Assembly (NCBI GenBank): GCA_021836865.1
Contig: JAKBHH010000002.1
Coordinates: 1 to 64,000 of the forward strand
DNA from: Acidobacteriota bacterium
Lineage (GTDB): Bacteria > Acidobacteriota > Terriglobia > Terriglobales > Acidobacteriaceae
Direction: 5' to 3'
Length of the DNA: 64,000 bases
Shown: one piece after another, positions 27,333 to 38,018 of the stretch
How positions within the stretch are numbered: position 1 is the first letter of the stretch
How the letters are laid out: the number at the start of each line of letters is the position of its first letter
The notes under the pieces: generated by a model
Told to the model about the DNA's origin: nothing
Seen by the model: only the letters and a program-made list of their open reading frames with translations
Database searches by the model: none
Translations under genes and position numbers: made by a program

Positions 27333-29165
27333 TCACGACAGACTCAGTTTGAGAGCCGCTGCGTAGTCCACCTTCGGGCGATAGTTCTTGGGAAGTGCCA
27401 CGCGAAGAGTGTCTGGGGTCTGCTTCCAGTCAACGCTTGCGCTGGTTCCCAAGAGCTCAACACGCGCGATCTTGCCGGGGCTGGTCGCCGCTGACAATCC
27501 CAGCGAACGCATGAGAATGGGCTCCGCGGGCCAACCAAGCACAATGGCATAGATAACGTTGTTCGCCTTGTTGCGAGTAAAGCGAATGTCTTTATCGCCC
27601 AGCTTATTGACGCTCTCGCCCTGAAACGAACCGGCCTTGACCATATTGGGGCCTTCCCCGGAGATCTTCCACGGCCGCGTCTCATAGATGGCCTCGCCGT
27701 TGACCTCCATCCACGAGGTTATGCCGTCCAGCACCGCGATCTCTTTGCTGTCGATTGTTCCGTCGGGTTTTCCGGGCACATTCAGGATGAACGTGCCGTT
27801 CTTGCTCACGGTATCGATGAGCCAGTGAATCACTTCTCTTGGATGTTGATAGCCGCCATACTCGCCCGGCTTCTCATACAGGAAGCGCAGGTAGTGCCAC
27901 GCGCCGATGCAGGTTTCGGACTGCCAGGGATACTTCATGATGTCAGCGGTCAAGCCGCGTTCATAGTCGGCAACCACTGCTTTCACAAGCCGGTCCGGAA
28001 CGTCCTTGACGTTCAGGATTGCATCCATCTTGCCGCCGTTCCTCTTCAGGCTGTTGTTGTAGAAGTACGCACCGATATTCATGCCGGCCCAGCCGAGCGG
28101 AAGAAGCGAGTCATCGAAGTAGAGAAGGTCGGGATTGTGCTGGTCAATCAGATCGCGCGTTCGGTCGTAGAAGTTCTTTACGTAGGAAACATCCGGTAGC
28201 GCGTCGCCTGGATGTTTCACGCAGTAGAGACGCTGCGGATCGAGCCCCTGCCACCACTGTTCCTTGCCCTGCGCTTCAGTAAGAGCGCCATCGTATGGAA
28301 CGCCGGCCAGCGGTCCTGATTTGTCGGCGCCATGCGAGGGCTGAAACCACCACCAATTGCGAGCTTGATGCACAGTGACGCCGAATCGCAATCCCTGCTT
28401 TCGCGCTACAGTGGCCCAGGCGCCGACCACATCGCGGTGCGGACCTATGGCTGAGGAATTCCAGGGGTGATGCTTTGAGTCCCATGCGTCGAAATTGCAA
28501 TGATGATTGGCGAGCGCCACGAAGATCCTCGCGCCTGCCTTCTTGTAGCGTGCGATCAACTCGTCGGGGTCCCAATTCAATAGCGTCCACTGCGCGCAAA
28601 GGTCCTTGTATCCGAAACGCGATGCCGGTCCGTAATGATCGAGGTGATACTTGTACTGCTTTTGCCCCTCGACGTAGAGATTGCGTGCGTACCAGTCCCC
28701 GTCTTCCGCCACGCACTGCGGACTCCAATGCGCCCAAATCCCGAATTTCGCGTCGCGGTACCACTCCGGCGCTTCGTACTCGAGCAGTGAATCCCACACC
28801 GGTTTGAAGGGACCGTCTCCGGCAAGATTGGGAATCGGCGATTCCAGTGGCACGTCGTCCCACATACCCCCAGCGATCCGCGACGGGGCCGGGCTATAGT
28901 TCCAGGCCGGCTGTTGCCAGTTGGCCTCGTCCAGCTTTGTCGGGACGATCTTGCCATCGCTCACCTTGTAGAAGACTCGCCTTTCCGGAGGCAAGGCGCA
29001 GAACGCGGCGTAGTCCTGGGTGTACCGGTTGAATCCTTCCGGCAATTCGGGGTGATCGCTGGACGAGCTTTGGGCATACGACGGAATCCCCGCCGATGCG
29101 GCTGTCATTGCAAGAAACTTGCAGAAATTTCTTCGCTCCATACGCTCCGGTTTCGCTCCTCGCAA
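27333..29165 (-). CDS. Alpha-L-fucosidase (GH29-like), exported
   Basis: EWYRDAKFGIWAHWSPQCVAEDGDWYARNLY...YKDLCAQWTLLNWDPDELIARYKKAGARIFVALANHHCNFDAWDSKHHPWNS...DLLYFDDSLLPLGW. Confidence 0.87.
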   Translation of the reverse strand: MRGAKPERMERRNFCKFLAMTAASAGIPSYAQSSSSDHPELPEGFNRYTQDYAAFCALPPERRVFYKVSDGKIVPTKLDEANWQQPAWNYSPAPSRIAGGMWDDVPLESPIPNLAGDGPFKPVWDSLLEYEAPEWYRDAKFGIWAHWSPQCVAEDGDWYARNLYVEGQKQYKYHLDHYGPASRFGYKDLCAQWTLLNWDPDELIARYKKAGARIFVALANHHCNFDAWDSKHHPWNSSAIGPHRDVVGAWATVARKQGLRFGVTVHQARNWWWFQPSHGADKSGPLAGVPYDGALTEAQGKEQWWQGLDPQRLYCVKHPGDALPDVSYVKNFYDRTRDLIDQHNPDLLYFDDSLLPLGWAGMNIGAYFYNNSLKRNGGKMDAILNVKDVPDRLVKAVVADYERGLTADIMKYPWQSETCIGAWHYLRFLYEKPGEYGGYQHPREVIHWLIDTVSKNGTFILNVPGKPDGTIDSKEIAVLDGITSWMEVNGEAIYETRPWKISGEGPNMVKAGSFQGESVNKLGDKDIRFTRNKANNVIYAIVLGWPAEPILMRSLGLSAATSPGKIARVELLGTSASVDWKQTPDTLRVALPKNYRPKVDYAAALKLSLS

Positions 29166-29237
29166 TCCTGATCAGCGCGGCTATACGCCGGCTTTTGAGC
29201 GGGGCCGCTTCCCTCGGAGGCTGGCCCCGGCATTTCG

Positions 29238-30452
<1,215 letters not shown>

Positions 30453-30476
30453 CTATGGGTAAAGGTTTTCGTGGCT

Positions 30477-30570
30477 ACCTCGTGGATTTGAAAAACGAGA
30501 GCACTCGAAATAGTACACGAGGTGGCCTGTTAACATAAACCGATTTATTAGGTTGTCCTGTATACCTCGT
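30477..30570. promoter_or_regulatory. Divergent intergenic region with three ACCTCGT half-sites (two direct, one inverted)
   Basis: ACCTCGT at 30477-30483 (+) and 30564-30570 (+); ACGAGGT (reverse complement) within CACGAGGT at 30516-30523. The region separates the minus-strand CE1/GH29/GH36 block from the plus-strand GH51/CE1/GH3 block. Confidence 0.4.
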
Positions 30571-30641
30571 CCATTGTATATTCATGTGGTTTCGATTTTG
30601 AAAGCCTTGGATGCGCTCCAGAAAAGGCGGACTCCTGGAGT

Positions 30642-32852
30642 TTGCGGAAAGCGTTTGCCCATGGCGTTGGGGGAAGCATGTCTCATTCGTCTCTTGCTGT
30701 TGGTTCAAGGGGATTTGCTCCTGGGTTGAACCGCTCGGTTGCTGCAATGTGCCGCGCTTATACGAACTCTGCGGCTGCACTGATTGTTGCAGGATTGCTG
30801 TCTTTGCCGGCGTTCTCTCAGCAGCATCCGGTAACCGCTACGATCGACGCATCGAAGACGTACGCGCCTATTTCCAAGAATATTTACGGCCAGTTTCTTG
30901 AGCACGGCGGCGACATCGTCAACAGCGGTGTCTGGTCAGAAATGCTCGTCGACCGCAAGTTTTACTATCCCGTCGGCTCCAGTGCACCCACTCCTCCGCC
31001 GGTGATTGCAAACGCTGGAGGCAATCCACGGTTTCGGCGGACTCCGACGCGCTGGTGGGCGCCCGTGGGCGGCGACTCCGTCGTCACGATGGATACAACG
31101 TCGCCATACGCGGGTGATCACACTCCGCTCGTGAAGCTGGACGCGAAGGAAGCGCATGGGTTGAGCGAGTCCGGGATCGCTGTTCGGAAAGGCAAGGCCT
31201 ACACCGGGCGGATTGTCCTGGCGGGCAGCCCACGCGCAGTCGTGAAGGTCGCGCTCATATGGGGAAAGGACGCTCGTGACCGCCAGGTGATCACAATCCA
31301 TCCGCTCGGACCGGTCTACAGGAAATTTCCGCTGCACTTTACCGCGGCCGCCGATAGCGACGGGGCGACGCTTGAGATCACGGGCACTGGCACGGGCTCA
31401 TTCCATGTAGGGGCGGTCTCGTTGATGCCTGCGGATAACATCGACGGATTCCGTCCCGAGGTAATTGCCGCGCTCAAGCAACTGCGTTTTGGCGTGCTGC
31501 GGTTTCCGGGCGGAAACTTCGTTTCCTCCTACGAATGGCGCTATGCCGTTGGAGACATCGACAAGCGGCCGCCTATCTTCGATCCGGTCTGGTCGGCGGT
31601 GCAGCCAAACGATGTAGGCACCGATGAGTTTCTCGCGCTCTGCAGCCTGCTTGGCGTCGATCCCTACATCACGGTGAACGCGGGCTTCGGCGATGCGTGG
31701 TCGGCGCGCGAACTGGTCGAATATACCAATGGCGCGTCCACAACGCCGATGGGCAAGTGGCGTGCGGAAAATGGCCACCCTGCGGCGTATGGCGTCAAGT
31801 TCTGGGGCATAGGCAATGAGCCGTGGGGCAACTACCAGATGGGCGCCATGTCGCTTCCGCAGTTCGAGCTCAAACACAATCTCTTCGCCAAAGAGATGCG
31901 CAAGGTTGATCCGTCCATCAAGCTCATTGCGGGTGGCGCGATGCCCGATGTGATGGAGGGCGCAGATCAGTCCCGTCGCATCAACGGGCAGTATGTGCCT
32001 GACTATCTCTCTTCGGCCGACTGGACAGGCCAGTTGCTGCTGAACTGCCTCGACAACATCGATATGGTCAGCGAGCACTACTATGCCTCGGGCACAGAGC
32101 ACACCGATATGAAGCTGCAGAAGAAGGTACCTATCGATCCGCCACTTTCGTTCATCGAGTGGCAGCGTGCCCCGGCCGTGCAGGTTCGCGCGAAGTATGA
32201 ACACTATCAGGAATACCTGAAGAGGATCCCCGCGCTGCGTGCTAAGCCGGTCCCGATCGCCATTGATGAGTGGGCCTACTTCGGCGGCGGTCCAAACTCC
32301 TACAAGACCGTTCCGGCCTACGCGTGGGCATTCCACGAGATGTTCCGGCATTCTGACGTGTTTCAGATGGGCGCATTTACCTTCGCGACGGCGATGATGA
32401 GCGAGACTCGGACCGACGCCATTCTCAATCCCACCGGGATGCTGTTCAAGATGTACCGCGATCACTTCGGCACGATTCCCGTCGAGGTCACAGGGGACTC
32501 TCCGCAACCGAACCCTGCATTTCCGGCTGGAGGCGATCAGCCCGCAGTCAATCCCGGCAGCCCGACCTATCCGCTCGATGTCGTCGCGGCATTCAGCGAA
32601 GATCGCAAAGCGCTCACCATCGCCGTGCTCAACCCGTCGGACTCCGAGCAGAGGATCAAGCTCACAATCAACGGAACGAAACTCGCAAATGCCGGGAAGC
32701 TGTGGCGCATGGCTCCGGACAAGATCGATGCAACGGTGCAGGTGGGCAAGGCACCCGAGGTGCAGGTCGAGGGCCAGTCGCTCGGCTCTCTGCCGGATAC
32801 TGTTACCGTGCGCCCCTTCAGTGTGAACATTTACTCCTACCCGGTGCAGTAG
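30642..32852 (+). CDS. Alpha-L-arabinofuranosidase (GH51-like), exported
   Basis: IYGQFLEHGGDIVNSGVWSEMLVDRKF; LRFPGGNFVSSYEWR; KFWGIGNEPWGNYQMG; VPIAIDEWAYFGG. Probable start ~30747 (MCRAYTNSAAALIVAGLLSLPAFSQQ). Confidence 0.9.
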   Translation: MRKAFAHGVGGSMSHSSLAVGSRGFAPGLNRSVAAMCRAYTNSAAALIVAGLLSLPAFSQQHPVTATIDASKTYAPISKNIYGQFLEHGGDIVNSGVWSEMLVDRKFYYPVGSSAPTPPPVIANAGGNPRFRRTPTRWWAPVGGDSVVTMDTTSPYAGDHTPLVKLDAKEAHGLSESGIAVRKGKAYTGRIVLAGSPRAVVKVALIWGKDARDRQVITIHPLGPVYRKFPLHFTAAADSDGATLEITGTGTGSFHVGAVSLMPADNIDGFRPEVIAALKQLRFGVLRFPGGNFVSSYEWRYAVGDIDKRPPIFDPVWSAVQPNDVGTDEFLALCSLLGVDPYITVNAGFGDAWSARELVEYTNGASTTPMGKWRAENGHPAAYGVKFWGIGNEPWGNYQMGAMSLPQFELKHNLFAKEMRKVDPSIKLIAGGAMPDVMEGADQSRRINGQYVPDYLSSADWTGQLLLNCLDNIDMVSEHYYASGTEHTDMKLQKKVPIDPPLSFIEWQRAPAVQVRAKYEHYQEYLKRIPALRAKPVPIAIDEWAYFGGGPNSYKTVPAYAWAFHEMFRHSDVFQMGAFTFATAMMSETRTDAILNPTGMLFKMYRDHFGTIPVEVTGDSPQPNPAFPAGGDQPAVNPGSPTYPLDVVAAFSEDRKALTIAVLNPSDSEQRIKLTINGTKLANAGKLWRMAPDKIDATVQVGKAPEVQVEGQSLGSLPDTVTVRPFSVNIYSYPVQ

Positions 32853-32873
32853 CTCCGGCTGAGAGAGGGCCAA

Positions 32874-33980
32874 ATGATGACAACGAAACTGATGCTTGCG
32901 TGCGCGTTCGCGATTGCGATCACGCCTGTTGCCCAACTCCGCGCCCAGGTGCAAACGATAGTCCCCGAGGTGGTGCCTGGCGCCAAACCCGTGACCGTCG
33001 AGCGCATCAACATTCACGGCGCGGCACTGGAAGGAAATCTCGAAGGCGACGCAGTCGATCGCGAGGCCTTCGTCCTGCTTCCGCCCAGCTACGAGAAAGA
33101 CAAGAAGCGCCGCTATCCCGTCGTGTATGCGTTACACGGATACTCGATTGGAGCCGAGCAATGGACGCACGAGATTCACGTGCCGCAGACCGTTGAAGGG
33201 GCATTCGCGCTAGGGTCGAAGGAAATGATCGTCGTGCTGCCCGATTCCAAGACGATTTACAACGGTTCCATGTATTCAAGCTCTGCAACGACAGGTGATT
33301 TTGAGAACTATGTTGCGCGCGATGTTGTTTCTTACATCGACGCGCACTACCGCACCATCCCGGATCGGCAGAGCAGAGGATTGGTCGGCCACTCGATGGG
33401 CGGCTACGGTGCTTCCCGCATCGGCATGAAGCATTCTGACGTATTCGGAGCACTCTACATCATGAGCCCGTGCTGCCTGTCACCCATGACCGGCGGAGGC
33501 CCCGGACCCGCCGATCAGATGAAGGAGCGCGCGATTGCCAATGAAAAGAAGGTTGCCGCGGCAAAATCGCCCTCCGATCTGGCTGCCGCATCGCCCGGGT
33601 TCGGCTCCGCCATCTTTGCGACGGCAGCGGCGTGGGCTCCCGATCCGAAGAACCCGCCGCTCTACTTCGATCTGCCGACGAAAGACGGCGAGCCCCAGCC
33701 CGACGTCATGGCGAAATTCACGGCCAATGCTCCGCTCGTATTCATTGATCAATACATCGCCAATCTGAAGCAATACAAGGCAATCTCCATCGATGTCGGC
33801 GACCAGGATGGCCTGCGCACCGACACCGGCAAACTGCATGCTGTACTCGACGAGTACGGAATCGCTAACAGCTTCGAGATATATTCCGGCACGCACACCA
33901 GCGCCGTAGCCGACCGATTCCAGAACCACGTAATGCCGTTTTTCAGCAAGAATCTCTGTTTTACAGAGGGCTGCCGCTAG
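32874..33980 (+). CDS. CE1-type esterase (putative esterase/feruloyl esterase-like)
   Basis: EAFVLLPPSYEKDKKRRYPVVYALHGYSIGAEQW...DRQSRGLVGHSMGGYGASRIGMKH. Confidence 0.83.
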   Translation: MMTTKLMLACAFAIAITPVAQLRAQVQTIVPEVVPGAKPVTVERINIHGAALEGNLEGDAVDREAFVLLPPSYEKDKKRRYPVVYALHGYSIGAEQWTHEIHVPQTVEGAFALGSKEMIVVLPDSKTIYNGSMYSSSATTGDFENYVARDVVSYIDAHYRTIPDRQSRGLVGHSMGGYGASRIGMKHSDVFGALYIMSPCCLSPMTGGGPGPADQMKERAIANEKKVAAAKSPSDLAAASPGFGSAIFATAAAWAPDPKNPPLYFDLPTKDGEPQPDVMAKFTANAPLVFIDQYIANLKQYKAISIDVGDQDGLRTDTGKLHAVLDEYGIANSFEIYSGTHTSAVADRFQNHVMPFFSKNLCFTEGCR

Positions 33981-34002
33981 CACGCGAACAAGGGGCAAGA
34001 CT

Positions 34003-35256
34003 ATGACTGTTGGCCGGCTGACAGAGGAGATAAAGATGAGGTTGGGTAAGCGAATGACCTGCAAGTTTTCTGTCGTCGCCGGGCTGTGTGTGTCTCTCTC
34101 GGCGTTTGGTCAAGCGGCACAGCAGCCGACCAACCGGCCTGCAATGCAGATGCCCGCGCCCACGCCAAACGACACCCTCAAATCCGTCGAAGTGATGCCC
34201 GATCACCATGTTCGATTCCGCCTCTGGGCGCCAAACGCGACAGAGGTGAAGCTGCATGCCGAGGGGCCTGAGGCCACACCGGGAATCACGCCTCAAGAGG
34301 CGAACAAGTACCAGGGTGGAGTAGCGATGGCGAAGGGCGATCAAGGCATCTGGGAAGCGGTCATCGGTCCCATAGAACCTGGAACCTATCGCTATACCTT
34401 CACCGTAGATGGCGTAAGCACCACGGACCCCCGCAATCCACTCACGTCGCAATCGCTGACTCACTCTTCAAGCATGTACGAAGTTCCGGGCGCGGCGTTC
34501 ATGGAGTACAAGGCGGGAGTACCGCACGGCGCGATTTCGGCAGTCTATTATGACTCTTCGGCGACCGGAGGCCAGCGTCGCATGCACGTCTACACGCCGC
34601 CCGGTTATGAAAGCGGAACCGCACGGCTGCCAGTGCTCTATCTGCTTCACGGCGGAGGCGACTCCGATGATTCCTGGGCCACCGTCGGACGAGCGGGAGC
34701 CATTCTGGACAATCTGATAGCCGCTGGCAAGGCCGCTCCAATGATGATCGTGATGCCGGCTGGCCACATCTCGACCGACTTCCGGCTCACGCCCAGCGTT
34801 CGTATGGGACATGACGCCTTCAACGACGATCTGACCAAGGTGGTTCTGCCGTTCATTGACGCGCACTACCGCACCATCGCCGACCGCGATCATCGAGCGA
34901 TTGCCGGGCTTTCCATGGGCGGCCTGCAAGCACTGGACATCGCGCTCGACGATTCGGCGGACTTTGCCTGGGTGGGCATCTTCAGCTCAGGTTGGTTTCC
35001 GAATGCGCAGAAGGAAGAAGAGGATACCGATGTGGCGCAGTACCGCGCCTCGGGGAATCGGTTCCGACTCTTTTGGGTGGACGCCGGCCAATACGATATT
35101 GCGCTTCAGAATAGCAATGCCACGGTCGCCATTCTCAGGAAAGCCGGAATTAACGTGGAGCAGCATCAAAGCGCCGGCTTCCACGCCTGGAACAACTGGA
35201 GAGACTACCTGAATCAGTTCGCGCCCCTGCTTTTCAAGAAAAGCAATGCGCAATAG
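34003..35256 (+). CDS. CE1-type esterase with N-terminal CBM48/E-set-like domain (paralog of 29238-30443)
   Basis: HVRFRLWAPNATEVKLHAEGPE; RRMHVYTPPGYESGTARLPVLYLLHGGGDSDDSW...DRDHRAIAGLSMGGLQALDIAL. Probable start ~34036. Confidence 0.85.
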   Translation: MTVGRLTEEIKMRLGKRMTCKFSVVAGLCVSLSAFGQAAQQPTNRPAMQMPAPTPNDTLKSVEVMPDHHVRFRLWAPNATEVKLHAEGPEATPGITPQEANKYQGGVAMAKGDQGIWEAVIGPIEPGTYRYTFTVDGVSTTDPRNPLTSQSLTHSSSMYEVPGAAFMEYKAGVPHGAISAVYYDSSATGGQRRMHVYTPPGYESGTARLPVLYLLHGGGDSDDSWATVGRAGAILDNLIAAGKAAPMMIVMPAGHISTDFRLTPSVRMGHDAFNDDLTKVVLPFIDAHYRTIADRDHRAIAGLSMGGLQALDIALDDSADFAWVGIFSSGWFPNAQKEEEDTDVAQYRASGNRFRLFWVDAGQYDIALQNSNATVAILRKAGINVEQHQSAGFHAWNNWRDYLNQFAPLLFKKSNAQ

Positions 35257-35323
35257 GATGCAGAATCAATAACCGTTTGCGAGATACGCCCGCTCGAAAT
35301 CGAAACGAATCTGGAGAAGCTCG

Positions 35324-38002
35324 ATGAAAAACCGCGCAACACCACTCTTTGAATGCATTGTTACTTGCCTGGGAGCGCTGCTCCTCGTGTCTGCCGCGAA
35401 CATTGGAGTCGCGCAGGACTCAGCAAATCTGCCCTACATGAATCCGCAGCTCTCGCCCGAGCAGCGCGCGATTGACCTGGTGCGTCGGATGACGCTGGCG
35501 GAGAAAGCTACGCAGATGCAGAACAATTCTGCGGAAATCCCGCGGCTGAAGATTCCTGCCTATCAGTGGTGGAGCGAGGCCTTGCACGGCGTCATCAACG
35601 ACGGCGTGACCGAGTATCCGGAACCCGTCGGCCTGGCCGCCACATTCGATGCGCCGGGCATTCACACCATGGCGGCACAGATCGGCATTGAAGGCCGAAT
35701 CAAGCATGTGCAGAATCTGCGCGAAGGGCACACCGGCATCATGGGGGGCCTCGACTTCTGGTCGCCCAACCTCAACATCTTCCGCGACCCCCGCTGGGGC
35801 CGGGGACAAGAGACCTACGGCGAGGATCCCTTCCTCACCGGCCGCATGGGGGTTGCGTACGTAACCGGTTTGCAGGGCGACGACCCCAAATATTACCTCG
35901 CCATCGCGACGCCGAAGCACTATGCCGTGCACAGCGGACCCGAACCCACGCGCCATTTCGCAGATGTAGACGTGAGTAAGCATGATGAGGTTGATACCTA
36001 TGAGCCCGCATTCCGCGCTGCCGTCGTGGAAGGCAAAGCGGGATCGGTCATGTGTGCCTATAACGCGATCAATGGCCAGCCGGCGTGTGCGAACCAGTAC
36101 CTGCTGCAAGATCAACTGCGCGGCAAATGGGGATTTCAGGGATATGTCGTCTCCGACTGCGACGCGGTGCGAGATGTAGCAGCGAACCATCGCTACGAGC
36201 CGACACAAGCGCGAGGCGCGGCGATTTCGGTCATGCGCGGCATGGACAACGAGTGCGTTACGTTCACGTCGCGCTTTGGCGAGCCGGTCGAGAAAGCTTA
36301 CATCGATGCCGTGCAGCAGGGATACCTGCCCGAGAGCGTTCTTGATACCGCTTTGATTCGTTTGTTTACTGCGAGGATCAAGCTGGGCATGTTCGATCCT
36401 CCTGAGATGGTCCCTTACACGAAGATCGATGAGAGGGAGTTGGACAGTGCGGAACACCGCGCGCAGGCACGGAAGCTCGCGAACGAGTCCATGGTTTTGT
36501 TGAAGAACGACGGACTTCTTCCGCTGAAATCCGGAATCAAAAAGATCGCTGTCGTAGGGCCGCTTGCCGACCAAACCCGGCCGCTCATCGGCAACTACGC
36601 CGGTCAGCCCACGCATATCGTATCGATCATCGACGGGCTCAAGGCTGAATTCCCCAATGCAACCATCACCTTCGTTCCTGGTACGCAGTTCCTTCGGGCC
36701 GAGGGGAACCCGATCCCCGACGCTCTTCTGACGACTCCTGATGGCAAGCCCGGCTTGAAGGCCGACTACAACGAAGGCATGCGCAGAGGTCCCGGCGGTC
36801 CAAATAGTCCGACGATCGTTAGTCGCACCGAGAGTAACGTGAAACTCGCTGAAGGCAACGTGCCGGCGGAAGTCGCCGGCAAAAAAACATTCGGCGTGCA
36901 GTGGTCGGGATTTCTAACGCCGACGGAATCGGGCGACTTTCTGCTTGGTGTGCGCTGCGAGGGCTTCGGCAGAGTGGCCGTTGACGAGAGGCAGGTGGCG
37001 ATGGCCTTTGGCGGCGGCACGCGAGGACTTTCCTCTGCAGTCGGCCGCGTTCACCTTGAGAAAGGTCGCAAGGTCGCGATCGAAATCTCGTATGGTACGC
37101 GCAACAGCAAGCCACATGCGGAACTGATCTGGGCTAAGGTCGACAACGCTCCTTCGCAGGAGGCGATTGCGGCCGCGAAGAACGCCGACGCGGTCATCGC
37201 TGTTGTCGGAATCACGAGTCAGCTCGAAGGCGAAGAGATGCCGATTAGCGAACCCGGCTTCCTCGGCGGAGATCGCACCAGCATTGATCTGCCTCAGCCC
37301 GAAGAAGACCTCGTAGAGGCTGTGGCGGCCACGGGCAAGCCTCTCGCAGTCGTTCTCATGAATGGCAGCGCGCTCGCCGTCAATTGGATCAACGAACATG
37401 CCAACGCGATTCTTGAGGCGTGGTATCCAGGCGAAGAGGGCGGTGCCGCTGTGGCGGAGACGTTAAGCGGCAAGAACAATCCCGCAGGCCGGCTACCCGT
37501 CACGTTCTACAAGGGAGTCGATCAGTTGCCCAACTTCGAAGACTACGGAATGGCAAACCGGACCTACCGCTACTTCAGCGGCAAGCCGCTCTATCCCTTC
37601 GGCTATGGGCTCAGCTACACGAAGTTCAGCTACAGCGATCTGAGCGTGCCACAGGGAGCAATTGCCGCCGGACAACCGATTGGCGCAGACGTGACGGTGA
37701 CAAACACCGGCAACCTCGCAGGAGATGAGGTGGTGCAACTCTACCTCAAGTTCCCGCCAGTGAAAGGTGCGCCCAACGTAGCTCTGCGCGGATTTACGCG
37801 CGTTCATCTCGATGCGGGCGCCGGCCAGAAGGTCCATTTCGATTTGAAGCCGCGCGATCTTGAAATGGTCACCGAGGATGGCAATCCCATCATCGCGCAA
37901 GGGGATTACTCGATCAGCATCGGCGGAGGTCAGCCTGGCACAGCCGCACCAGTCGCGGCTGGACACTTCCACATTGATAGCCAGTATGCGTTGCCGGAAT
38001 AG
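35324..38002 (+). CDS. GH3 beta-glucosidase/beta-xylosidase with PA14 insertion
   Basis: IPAYQWWSEALHGV, NIFRDPRWGRGQETYGEDPFLTGRMGVAYVTGLQGDD, GYVVSDCDAV; PA14-like GVQWSGFLTPTESGDFLLGVRCEGFGRVAVDERQV; C-terminal Fn3-like DVTVTNTGNLAGDEVVQLY. Confidence 0.92.
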   Translation: MKNRATPLFECIVTCLGALLLVSAANIGVAQDSANLPYMNPQLSPEQRAIDLVRRMTLAEKATQMQNNSAEIPRLKIPAYQWWSEALHGVINDGVTEYPEPVGLAATFDAPGIHTMAAQIGIEGRIKHVQNLREGHTGIMGGLDFWSPNLNIFRDPRWGRGQETYGEDPFLTGRMGVAYVTGLQGDDPKYYLAIATPKHYAVHSGPEPTRHFADVDVSKHDEVDTYEPAFRAAVVEGKAGSVMCAYNAINGQPACANQYLLQDQLRGKWGFQGYVVSDCDAVRDVAANHRYEPTQARGAAISVMRGMDNECVTFTSRFGEPVEKAYIDAVQQGYLPESVLDTALIRLFTARIKLGMFDPPEMVPYTKIDERELDSAEHRAQARKLANESMVLLKNDGLLPLKSGIKKIAVVGPLADQTRPLIGNYAGQPTHIVSIIDGLKAEFPNATITFVPGTQFLRAEGNPIPDALLTTPDGKPGLKADYNEGMRRGPGGPNSPTIVSRTESNVKLAEGNVPAEVAGKKTFGVQWSGFLTPTESGDFLLGVRCEGFGRVAVDERQVAMAFGGGTRGLSSAVGRVHLEKGRKVAIEISYGTRNSKPHAELIWAKVDNAPSQEAIAAAKNADAVIAVVGITSQLEGEEMPISEPGFLGGDRTSIDLPQPEEDLVEAVAATGKPLAVVLMNGSALAVNWINEHANAILEAWYPGEEGGAAVAETLSGKNNPAGRLPVTFYKGVDQLPNFEDYGMANRTYRYFSGKPLYPFGYGLSYTKFSYSDLSVPQGAIAAGQPIGADVTVTNTGNLAGDEVVQLYLKFPPVKGAPNVALRGFTRVHLDAGAGQKVHFDLKPRDLEMVTEDGNPIIAQGDYSISIGGGQPGTAAPVAAGHFHIDSQYALPE

Positions 38003-38018
38003 AGAAGGAGAGTCATTC

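Noticed and set aside
31398-33017. 539-aa minus-strand ORF opposite the GH51 gene
   Set aside because: His/Arg-rich shadow translation of a clearly coding GH51 gene; not credible as a protein.
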